A stretch of 64,000 nucleotides of DNA from JAICMB01 sp035295125 (GTDB lineage: Bacteria > Acidobacteriota > Terriglobia > Bryobacterales > Bryobacteraceae): assembly GCA_035295125.1 (NCBI GenBank), contig DATGJP010000095.1, positions 1 through 64,000 of the forward strand, written 5' to 3'. How positions within the stretch are numbered: the first letter of the stretch is position 1; each line of letters begins with the position of its first letter. Both the position numbers and the translations under genes were made by a program. Under the pieces are notes generated by a model that searched no databases, was not told the DNA's origin, and saw nothing but the letters and a program-made list of their open reading frames with translations. Of the stretch, positions 1 to 7,196 are shown in pieces.

Positions 1-133
1 GTAACGTTCGCGAATGCGACCACCCAGTCAACTCCTCCCGCTGCTCTGCCGTCAGTGAAATCAACTCCCGATATCGTGCCACATAACTCAGACGAACTCT
101 GACTCCGAATGGTATCTTAATCAGTGGGACAGT
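1..133 (-). CDS. IS630-family transposase, N-terminal fragment (runs off the left edge)
   Basis: The minus strand is open from 133 down to the window edge, with in-frame stops just upstream of 133. The translated stretch includes LTAEQREELTGWSHSRTL, which matches the N-terminal helix-turn-helix start of IS630-type transposases (pattern LT..ER.EL..WARSRT). No ATG lies in the open part; the usable start is a GTG at 82 or a CTG nearer 124. It may therefore be a 5'-damaged copy rather than an intact gene. Only about 44 codons are visible and the DDE catalytic domain would lie outside the window. The family call is from motif memory and is moderate. Confidence 0.4.
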
Positions 134-564
134 TCACTAGCCGGGCCGAACCAAGCTACTCCGAACGGAATGCGAGCGCCGCAACGGTTACGCCGCTTTG
201 TATTGCCCGTGCTGCGAACTCGATTCCCTCCCCCAACGGATGCGGGGGCCGGTGTTTCCTCAGAAGATCGCGTTTAGGCAAACCGCCCAAACACCCGGCA
301 CCAACTCCGGGCCCTATGTCGGCAATCCGTACGGAGGTGAGTCTGCGACCGACCATTCTCCGCATGCCGCGTCACCCGGACCAAGATGCAGTGTCGTGAA
401 GCCAAATCGACGACTTAGCGTCTCGCTCATATAGTTTTGAGGGAACGGCGTCTCAACTCCTTATCCCGATGCCAGAATCGAATCTCGGCATCGCGCGGCT
501 CGCAACCCAATTGTCACGCCTGGGGCTTTGGAGATTCACAACCCAGAAGAAATTGAACGGAGAG
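134..564. other. Intergenic region, no convincing gene
   Basis: Short open frames occur on both strands but have no recognisable domains, no good ribosome sites and overlap each other. A short inverted repeat GATGCC...GGCATC lies at 468-492. The stretch 317-372 resembles 6948-7005 (see findings). It separates the transposase remnant from the ECF sigma operon. Confidence 0.6.
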
Positions 565-592
565 GGAACTTTTGGCCTTTGGGGGACATTAA
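565..592 (+). promoter_or_regulatory. Possible ECF-type promoter for the sigma factor operon
   Basis: GGAACTT at 565-571 is an exact match to the classical sigma-E/ECF -35 element. About 15-16 bases later comes CATTAAA at 587-593, a weak match to an ECF -10. The site is about 60 bases upstream of the sigma gene start, the right place for autoregulation. The -10 is poor, so this is a prediction from pattern and position only. Confidence 0.35.
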
Positions 593-652
593 AGAAGCAT
601 GAACGGAAGAGTACCCAGGAGGGATGGCGCGAATTGAGCTGGCGCGCCGACT

Positions 653-1225
653 ATGACCAGCGACGAAGCCTTGATGCTGGAATTCCAAAGTGGATCACGC
701 GCAGCCTTCGAGGAGCTGTTTGCCCGCTATCACAAGCCACTCCACGGTTTCTTCGGGCGTCGGCTGCACAACCCCGCGCGGGCAGAGGATCTCGCACAGG
801 AAACTTTCCTAGCCGTGATCCGTGGAGCCTCCCGTTATGAACCACGAGCTTTGGTTCGAACGTATCTGTACGGTATTGCGTTGAATCTGCTGGCCGCGGA
901 GCGGCGGAAGGTCGTGACGGATGGCAAATTAGGGCAGTCTGATCCGGAGCCTAAGACCGGCGGAACACCCGAGCGCGTCCTCTGGATGCGCCAAGCGATG
1001 GAAAAGCTGGATGCGCCGGACCGCGAAATCCTGATGTTGCGCGAATACGAGCAACTCAGTTACTCCGACATTGCAGAGCTGTTGCGAATTCCTTTAAATA
1101 CGGTCCGTTCCAGGCTGTTTCGATCGCGTCTTGTATTGAAGAATTACCTGGAGTTGGGGACAAGAAGCAATACTTCCCAGAGATCGAGCCCCGAGCAGCA
1201 GTACCCCGGAAGACGAGGCTTGTAA
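653..1225 (+). CDS. ECF RNA polymerase sigma factor
   Basis: This 190-residue protein has the two-domain layout of extracytoplasmic-function sigma factors. Region 2 covers about residues 7-65 and includes PARAEDLAQETFLAV, the core-binding and -10 recognition helix. Region 4 covers about 115-166 and includes YSDIAELLRIPLNTVRSRL, the helix-turn-helix for the -35 element. It would direct RNA polymerase to a small regulon. The stop codon overlaps the start of the anti-sigma gene (TAATG), so the two are translationally coupled. The ribosome site before ATG 653 is weak; another in-frame ATG follows at 674. The C-terminal tail after about residue 168 is low in motif content. The family is certain, the exact ECF group is not. 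Confidence 0.93.
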   Translation: MTSDEALMLEFQSGSRAAFEELFARYHKPLHGFFGRRLHNPARAEDLAQETFLAVIRGASRYEPRALVRTYLYGIALNLLAAERRKVVTDGKLGQSDPEPKTGGTPERVLWMRQAMEKLDAPDREILMLREYEQLSYSDIAELLRIPLNTVRSRLFRSRLVLKNYLELGTRSNTSQRSSPEQQYPGRRGL

Positions 1226-2232
1226 TGAGCGCGAACAGACATTTGATTGAACCGGACGAACTCATGGCTTATCTCGACGGCGAACTGCCCACGCACCGAG
1301 CCGCCGAGACCTTGTCTCACATGGAACAGTGTGCGGAGTGCCAAACCCTTGCTGCCGGTTTCCGTAGCGTCTCCCAGGAATTATGGACCTGGGAAGTTGA
1401 GTCACCAGAAGTGAACCTCTCCTCTGCGATCAACGCGGCGCTTGAGGAGCGCCTTCAGAAGCGCGAAACGCCAAAGGTCGAGCCGCCCAGGCTCGGAGCT
1501 AGAGTGATGGCGCGCCGCTGGGTTTGGGCCGGAGCCTTGGCGATCGTCTGTGTGGCCATAGGCCTGAAGTTAACGCTTACCAGTGGCTATCGGAACGAGC
1601 ATCGCTCGACGGCCTATCCAAGCATGGTTTCGATCGATCAATACTTGATGCCGGATCGCAATGCCGAGATTGCCTTGGCCCGAAGCGCCGCCCCGGCCGC
1701 TATATCCAACGATGCGAAGATCCTGGTCCTCGGGCAGCGAGGCTATGAGACCGCCATCGAAGGAAAGAACGGATTCGTTTGTATGGTGGAACGATCATGG
1801 ATGTCCCCATTCAATTCCGCGGAGTTCTGGAATCCCAAGACACGCGCGCCGATCTGCTTCAATCCGGCAGGCGCGCGATCCATTTTGCCGCTCACGTTCA
1901 AGCGGACGGAAATGGTATTAGCGAGGCAGTCGAAATCTCAGATGATCGACCGCATCAAGGCCGGATTCGATCATAAGGAGCTACTGGCACCGGAGCCGGG
2001 CGCAATGTGTTACATGATGTCGCGCACAGGCTATCTAAGCGACGCCCTTGGGCACCACGTACCTCATCTAATGTTCTATTTTCCGTTGACAGACAAACCT
2101 TCCTGGGGTGCGGATCTGCCCGACTCGCCGGTCACGCTGAATCCACAGTTTCAGGACGGCCCGGAGCCGATCACTGAGTTCGTAATTCCGGTTGGCAAAT
2201 GGTCGGATGGAACCGCTGCGCCGGCTATGTAG
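1225..2232 (+). CDS. Membrane anti-sigma factor with zf-HC2 domain fused to a paralogue of the next gene's product
   Basis: This 335-residue protein starts with an anti-sigma zinc-finger domain. His32, Cys36 and Cys39 give the H-x3-C-x2-C signature (HMEQCAEC). One transmembrane helix follows at about 99-117 (WVWAGALAIVCVAIGLKL). Residues about 134-335 would be periplasmic and are closely similar to almost the whole mature protein encoded at 2346-3077; shared blocks include DQYLM.DRNAEIALARSAAP, NGFVCMV and PHLMFY. The cytoplasmic part should hold the upstream sigma factor. The outer part is not a standard anti-sigma sensor domain and I do not know its function. It is translationally coupled to the sigma gene. 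The architecture suggests gene duplication followed by fusion. Confidence 0.85.
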   Translation: MSANRHLIEPDELMAYLDGELPTHRAAETLSHMEQCAECQTLAAGFRSVSQELWTWEVESPEVNLSSAINAALEERLQKRETPKVEPPRLGARVMARRWVWAGALAIVCVAIGLKLTLTSGYRNEHRSTAYPSMVSIDQYLMPDRNAEIALARSAAPAAISNDAKILVLGQRGYETAIEGKNGFVCMVERSWMSPFNSAEFWNPKTRAPICFNPAGARSILPLTFKRTEMVLARQSKSQMIDRIKAGFDHKELLAPEPGAMCYMMSRTGYLSDALGHHVPHLMFYFPLTDKPSWGADLPDSPVTLNPQFQDGPEPITEFVIPVGKWSDGTAAPAM

Positions 2233-2287
2233 GAATGTCCCAATTAGAACGAGCGCGACAGGGGTTTCCCTTCAGCCGGTAGGGAGT

Positions 2288-2324
2288 GGAATCAAGGGAA
2301 CCGATTCCAAAGATGAATTGAAAT
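2288..2324 (+). promoter_or_regulatory. Possible ECF-type promoter with overlapping inverted repeat
   Basis: GGAACC at 2297-2302 matches an ECF -35 element, and TGAAA follows 16 bases later at 2319-2323. An inverted repeat GGAATC (2288-2293) / GATTCC (2303-2308) overlaps the -35. The site ends about 20 bases before ATG 2346. With the site at 565 this suggests that the sigma factor transcribes both its own gene and the paralogue gene, but the -10 is weak. Confidence 0.35.
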
Positions 2325-2345
2325 CTGCATGAAAGGAAAACATCG

Positions 2346-3077
2346 ATGAACCGAAAGATGCTAAAGACAATCGCAGTAAGAACCTTCGCGTTGGCTGCCG
2401 TAATATGCGTGGCGCGGCCAGTACCCGCACAAGACGCCGGCACTCGATATCTCACAATGGCTCCATTGGATCAGTACCTGATGGCGGATCGAAACGCTGA
2501 GATCGCTCTGGCTCGAAGCGCGGCGCCGCCATCCATTGCTAAGGATGCCAAGGTTTTGGTCCTCGGGAGGCACGGCTATGAAACAGCGGCGGAAGGCACG
2601 AACGGTTTCGTCTGCATGGTGGGTCGCCTCTGGGCCGCCGGATTCGACCATCCCGAGTTTTGGAACCCGAAGGGTCGCGGCCCGGCCTGCTATAACCCGC
2701 AAGCCGCCCGGTCGGTGCTGCCGATCGAACTGATGAGGACAAAGTTTGCGTTGGCGGGACAATCGAAAGAGGAAATCCACCAGAGTATGAAGGCCGCAGT
2801 GAAGAAGAATGAGTTACCAGCCCTCGAGTCTGGCGCGATGGTCTATATGATGTCGAAGCAAGGGCACCTTAACGACTCCGCGGGCCACTGGCATCCCCAC
2901 CTCATGTTTTACGTTCCCCTGGGAGACGCTAAGACTTGGGGTGCAGGCGAACCCGGCTCCCCGATCATTATTCCTCCACGCTTCAATGGTGCACCTGAGC
3001 CGCTGACCGAGCTCATTATTGTTGTGGCCGAGTGGTCGGACGGAACGCCGGCGGATTCGACTGATCATTCTCACTGA
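2346..3077 (+). CDS. Secreted protein of unknown function, paralogue of the anti-sigma outer domain
   Basis: The 243-residue product begins with a likely signal peptide (residues 1-28, FALAAVICVARPVPAQ). The rest aligns along its whole length with residues 134-335 of the preceding anti-sigma protein. Conserved blocks include NAEIALARSAAP, GYETA.EG.NGFVCMV, EFWNPK and HPHLMFYVPL, with conserved cysteines. I do not recognise a named enzymatic family. A ribosome site (AAGGA) lies nine bases before the ATG. Being next to an ECF operon and having a candidate ECF promoter, it is a likely regulon member. Its last 60 bases overlap the convergent recombinase gene. Confidence 0.75.
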   Translation: MNRKMLKTIAVRTFALAAVICVARPVPAQDAGTRYLTMAPLDQYLMADRNAEIALARSAAPPSIAKDAKVLVLGRHGYETAAEGTNGFVCMVGRLWAAGFDHPEFWNPKGRGPACYNPQAARSVLPIELMRTKFALAGQSKEEIHQSMKAAVKKNELPALESGAMVYMMSKQGHLNDSAGHWHPHLMFYVPLGDAKTWGAGEPGSPIIIPPRFNGAPEPLTELIIVVAEWSDGTPADSTDHSH

Positions 3078-3995
3078 CGGGTTTCGGCTCGATCCCGATA
3101 CGGTCGTTGACGGCGGCTGAGATCCGTTGGGTGCAGCCCAGGTAGCGCTCGGTCGTCTGCACGGAAATGTGGCCAAGGAGAAACTGTATCTGCGCCAACT
3201 CGCCGCCAGCGGCACGGCAGAGCCGAGCACAACTCCGACGGAGATCGTGTGGCGCGAGCTTGTTCACAATCTTCGACGCGAACTCCTGAACGACGTGCCA
3301 GACTTTCCCCACGCTACTCACGGGCCGGAAAAGGCTACCGCCTCTGACACCAGCAATGGTCATCCACTCATCCAGGAGATCCCGCACCCACTCGGGGACG
3401 GGCACGGTACGAACGTGACCAGCCTTCCCACCGAAATCAACGATTGCCCAATGACCTTCACACTGCTGGAGGTGATCCACGGTTAGGACAGCGAGCTCGT
3501 GCCGCCGGAGTCCGCAAGCCGGGAGAATGGCGAGTAACGCCCGATCTCGGTTGCCTTCATCCGTTCTTGATCGGGTGCCTGCCAGAGGTCTTGGCCTTGG
3601 TCTGCGGTGAGCCAGTTGCCAAGCCGCACTCCGAGTTTCTTAACGCCTTTTACGCGTCGTATTCCAGCCGCCAAGTCGGCGCTCAGGAGTCCGCAATCCG
3701 CAGCTTCATATGCGAGACGGCGGACTGCTCCCAGCCGAAGGTTGATCGTGCCGGGCGCAACCTTTCGCGACTCCAGATGCATCCGGTATCGGACTACTTC
3801 CGTCTTGGTGGACGACAATCGTGGCTCCGACCAATACCAATCCACGAATTCGTCGATCGCATGCCGGTAACCGCGTTGGGCATCGGGACAGGAAAGGCTG
3901 CTGAGGACTGCAGACTTCGCGACTTCGAGGTCCGGCAATCGGAGGATAGCCTTAGGCGTAACACGTTTCCGCTCGTCTTTAGTCTTTTGCTTCAT
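3016..3995 (-). pseudogene. Tyrosine recombinase (phage integrase family), interrupted by a one-base deletion
   Basis: Two minus-strand frames, 3995 to about 3554 and about 3556 to 3016, join into one integrase of about 325 residues. The first carries the SAM-like N-terminal core-binding domain. The second carries the catalytic domain: GLRRHELAVL (first Arg), GKAGHVRTVP (Lys), HDLRR (His and Arg), LLGH and ERYLG (His, and Tyr nucleophile). All catalytic residues are present. The shift lies in the CC run at about 3554, where one lost G on the coding strand breaks the path from ERMK to GNRDRALL. The gene is either newly inactivated or the victim of a sequence error. It overlaps the end of the convergent gene, and no attachment site was recognised. 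Confidence 0.8.
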
Positions 3996-4178
3996 GACCA
4001 GTGGCTTCCAATCGCCACTGGACAGGGATCGACAACTTCAACCCGCCGCGGTTGCCCGACGGCTCGGTCCGCGTAGCGCGTCAACCGACCGGGAACTTGG
4101 TAGCATAGCGATGGATCATCGAGCGTTGCTCGCCACCCGGTTTACTAACCGCCGTGGGAGGAACAATCTGCCATTCAG

Positions 4179-4913
4179 ATGGAAAGAATTCGATCCAGTG
4201 TCGGTCGCCGTTTAGGAAAGCAGCATCGGCGGCAGCTTCGCGTCCTTTACCAGGACGATGCCGTTGTCGTCCTCAATAAGCCTGCCAAAATGCTAGCGGT
4301 GCCTACGGATGACTCCGATCTTCCATCTGCCCTCTCTCTTCTTTCGGCAGAACTGGAATCAAAGAGGCAACGGGCCTTTGTCGTACATCGCATCGATCGT
4401 CAGACGTCTGGGATTCTGCTCTTTGCAAAAACCTGGCCAGATCGAGAAGCACTCGTTCAACAGTTTATCCGACACACCCCGGTGAGGGAATATCTCGCAG
4501 CAGTTCGCGGTCATCTCCGCTTGAAAGAAGGGACACTCGTTCATTACTTTCGGCAACAAGGAATGTTTCAAAAGGTGACCACAGAAAGGGATCCAAAATC
4601 GGCTCGCGCTGAACTTCGCTATTCCGTGGAACATCGCCTTAAGGACGCATCGCTCGTCCGAGTCTCGCTGGTGACGGGATTACAAAATCAAATCCGTGTT
4701 CAGTTGTCAGCGATCGGCCACCCGGTCATCGGCGACAGCAAGTACAACCCAGCCGAAAAGCTGGAAAGGCGAATTACTCGCGTCGCTCTCCACGCGGCGC
4801 ATCTTCAGTTCATTCATCCACGATCTGGAGACAGCGTTTGCGTTGACTGCGAACCTCCTCCGGACTTTCATGCTCTTCTTCAGGCGTTAGGGTTCGGTCC
4901 GAGTCGCGCGTGA
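4179..4913 (+). CDS. RluA-family pseudouridine synthase
   Basis: The 244-residue protein contains the RluA family signature HRIDRQTSG at about 70-78, with Asp73 as the catalytic aspartate that attacks the uridine. GLQNQIRVQLSAIGHPVIGD later on is the second conserved RluA block. The enzyme converts specific uridines in rRNA or tRNA into pseudouridine in the cytoplasm. There is no S4 RNA-binding domain at the N terminus, unlike RluC or RluD, so the length fits the short RluA subgroup. The exact RNA target cannot be read from sequence. It stands alone between a broken integrase and a convergent gene. Confidence 0.88.
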   Translation: MERIRSSVGRRLGKQHRRQLRVLYQDDAVVVLNKPAKMLAVPTDDSDLPSALSLLSAELESKRQRAFVVHRIDRQTSGILLFAKTWPDREALVQQFIRHTPVREYLAAVRGHLRLKEGTLVHYFRQQGMFQKVTTERDPKSARAELRYSVEHRLKDASLVRVSLVTGLQNQIRVQLSAIGHPVIGDSKYNPAEKLERRITRVALHAAHLQFIHPRSGDSVCVDCEPPPDFHALLQALGFGPSRA

Positions 4914-5178
4914 TCCGGCCGGAGTTGGGCGACGCCAAGCCGACTTGCCGTTCCCCAATCCGCCAAGTATCGAGTTGTGTTGCGATTCGCGGCGCGCGCT
5001 CGATCGCACTGCAGGCCTGTTGTTGCATGCAACGCGATTGTGCGTAATCACTTCAGTAGCCTTGCGGGCCGGCATCAAAGCCGCGTATGTCAGACCGGTG
5101 AACTCCTGCAACGCCAGAGCATAATCAAGCTGCGGAGTGTGCGGCGAACGGACCGCGATTTAACCTTATCGCCGATCC
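4914..5178. other. Intergenic region with a protein-like remnant on the minus strand
   Basis: On the minus strand around 5050-5140 the translation LDYALALQEFTGLTYAALM looks like a real protein segment but is bounded by stops and has no start with a ribosome site. I cannot name it. It may be the tail of a decayed gene. No terminator was seen. Confidence 0.35.
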
Positions 5179-5355
5179 TCAGTAGGATCTTGCCGGGCGC
5201 ACCATTGGCGCAGGTTTCGCGAGCCTCTGAGCGGAGGACAGTGCATACGGCTGGCGCGGAGAAGAGGCGACTTTCTGGCCCAGCGCCGGAGCATTGCGCC
5301 GCGCCGACGACAGGTCATAAGGGTTCATTTGTGCTTTCTTGATTATCTCAGCCAT
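5179..5355 (-). CDS. Possible small protein of 58 residues downstream of the TIR-like gene
   Basis: An ATG at 5355 lies 11 bases after the stop of the 459-residue gene and is preceded by a purine-rich stretch (AGAAGAGAA) that could serve as ribosome site. The peptide is basic and contains two related stretches, YDLSSARRNAPALGQK and YALSSAQRLAKPAP. That is an internal repeat, which is unusual for a random frame. No known family is recognised. The position suggests co-expression with the upstream gene. It could equally be a chance open frame. Confidence 0.35.
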   Translation of the reverse strand: MAEIIKKAQMNPYDLSSARRNAPALGQKVASSPRQPYALSSAQRLAKPAPMVRPARSY

Positions 5356-5366
5356 AACGTTCTCTT

Positions 5367-6746
5367 CTATTCTGAAGGCTCCAAGTAGAAGTTCCAAAAG
5401 CTATTTGTTAGCATAACATCCCCCGTCATCACGCGGAAAACGGACGCCGAAACGGTCTCGCGCAAGATGTGGTAGGTCACGTCCGCCACCACCTTTTTCT
5501 CAATCGTGAATTCCAGTCGACTGGTCAGGATCCGATAGATTAACTCGGCGCAGTCTTCGATGTTTCTGACCACGAGGACACCATTGGCTACGCCCGTATC
5601 GAGGTTCACCTGCACTCCGAGCGGATGATCTTCACGCAATGTACTGGCGCGCCGCTCATAGTGCTCGGTCGCCGTTTTGACGAGCAAGGCGAATGCAGCA
5701 TCCTCATCCATTGCTTTCGGGTCATCGATCCATAACCGGACTGTGGGATTGCTCCAGGCGAGCGTCGGCGCAAGCGCCTGCAGTCGGTCGAGGATCGTCG
5801 CGGCGATAGATTGTGAATAGAGTGTCGACAGGAACCGAACCGACTTGCGTATTTCGCCCTCTGTAGCAGAGGGCACATATGCCACGACAGGTTTTCCCTG
5901 CGCCAGGGTAGATGCCAGTTCCGAGTCCTTGCCGAGAGTGTCTGATTCCTGAGCCAAGTACAGGGTGCATTTTGCCCGTTTGAGCATCAGAGCTTCTGCA
6001 AGCCCTTTGTCAATGCGGTCCGAACAATATGCCAGCGTGGGGTCAAACCAACGCAGTTTCAAGTCTTGTAGTCGTTCCTGCTCGAAAAGGCGCTTGGTGA
6101 ACTGAGCGATTTCTACATACTCGTGCCGCCGACGCATAGACGTTGCGACATAGACGTCCAGATGATCCGAGACCAAATATGCGTGCTGATTGCGGAGACC
6201 TCGCAGACGGATTTCGTTGAGGAGGGCTCGTTCGGCGAGCGCCGAGGCGTCATCCGGATTGTCTCTAATGCGCTGGTCTAGTTCGCGCTGGACAACGTAC
6301 CCCAGGTAATACGTCTGCTGCGGGTCAATTGGATCGACAGGAATCACGGGATCATGTCGCCTATTGAACACGTCATCAGTGATCGGCTGAACCAAATCGT
6401 AGAAATACGAGAGTTCGTCCGTACTGCGCGATAGCGTTTTAAAGCCAAATTTCACATTTCCGAAGAATAGTAATGATAGTTTCCGGGCCCTATCCACGGC
6501 AGATTCGAACTCCGATATGGAACCGACGCCCGAGCCGGGTTTGTAATCCAAAGTGCCATCAACAAGGAACTGAAAGAACGCATGCGTGACGCGGTCATAC
6601 CCGAGCAGAAGCAGCATCTCGTTTAACTGGCTGTACCCCAAGCCACTCGGTGGAAATGCTGTAATTTGAGACAGTGCTTCCGGTCGTGGAGCGGCCTGGC
6701 CCGTCAGAGCTTCTAAAAGTTGACCGATCCTTCCTGGTTCGCGCAT
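5367..6746 (-). CDS. Uncharacterised 459-residue protein with a TIR / nucleoside deoxyribosyltransferase-like segment
   Basis: I do not recognise a named family for the whole protein. Residues about 198-295 run VYVATSMRRRHEY ... KCTLYLAQESDTLGKDSELA ... GKPVVAYV. This order (strand with a small motif near its start, Asp-Ser-x-x-Ala before a helix, then GKPVVAYV) is like TIR-type and deoxyribosyltransferase/SLOG-type Rossmann folds that bind nucleotides such as NAD. The N-terminal 190 residues are mostly helical. The C terminus ends in a conserved-looking RVMTGDVMLTNSFWNFYL block. There is no signal peptide, so it is probably cytoplasmic. Such domains are common in abortive-infection effectors, but a defence role is inference. 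The ATG at 6746 lacks a ribosome site; a good one precedes ATG 6767 in another frame. Confidence 0.6.
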   Translation of the reverse strand: MREPGRIGQLLEALTGQAAPRPEALSQITAFPPSGLGYSQLNEMLLLLGYDRVTHAFFQFLVDGTLDYKPGSGVGSISEFESAVDRARKLSLLFFGNVKFGFKTLSRSTDELSYFYDLVQPITDDVFNRRHDPVIPVDPIDPQQTYYLGYVVQRELDQRIRDNPDDASALAERALLNEIRLRGLRNQHAYLVSDHLDVYVATSMRRRHEYVEIAQFTKRLFEQERLQDLKLRWFDPTLAYCSDRIDKGLAEALMLKRAKCTLYLAQESDTLGKDSELASTLAQGKPVVAYVPSATEGEIRKSVRFLSTLYSQSIAATILDRLQALAPTLAWSNPTVRLWIDDPKAMDEDAAFALLVKTATEHYERRASTLREDHPLGVQVNLDTGVANGVLVVRNIEDCAELIYRILTSRLEFTIEKKVVADVTYHILRETVSASVFRVMTGDVMLTNSFWNFYLEPSE

Positions 6747-6783
6747 GTGCGTTTGTCGTGCTCATGCTATCACCTTTTCCCAC

Positions 6784-7196
6784 TACTCCCGACTTTGGCC
6801 AAGATGGTTTGAGTCAATGCTCTCTCGACCCTGCGCCGATGCACTCCGAGGCTCAGAGGACGACGTGCATGCATTCAACAACAGAATTCGGGGGCATTAC
6901 TACCCACAAACGCGCTTGTATCCGCCGATGACGAGCTCCGTCGGGATTGTCGGCATTCCGTACAAAGGTCGGTACCGAACCCGCATTCTCCGTACGGCGC
7001 CTTACTCGTCCAGGTTCGACTATAGACTTACCTGTAAAGTGAACTACACTAGCGCCCCATAATCAGCGCATAGCGCGAATAGGCCGGTTTCACCGTTTTG
7101 ATCCCCGAAATAGTTACTATGCAAACGTTCTGCAAAAGTCCCGGCCCATGACCATTTGTTGGCGGAACCGCAACTAAACTTGTTCGTCTACTCAGT
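6784..7196. other. Intergenic region between divergent genes
   Basis: No gene with a recognisable product is seen. Two short plus-strand frames overlap each other and have no domain. The segment 6948-7010 resembles 317-372. Promoters for the genes at 6746 (minus) and 7197 (plus) must lie here but no clear -35/-10 pair stands out. Confidence 0.5.

Noticed and set aside
124..434. Two overlapping short frames near the left edge as genes
   Set aside because: They overlap out of frame, have no ribosome site or domain, and lie in repeat-like sequence.
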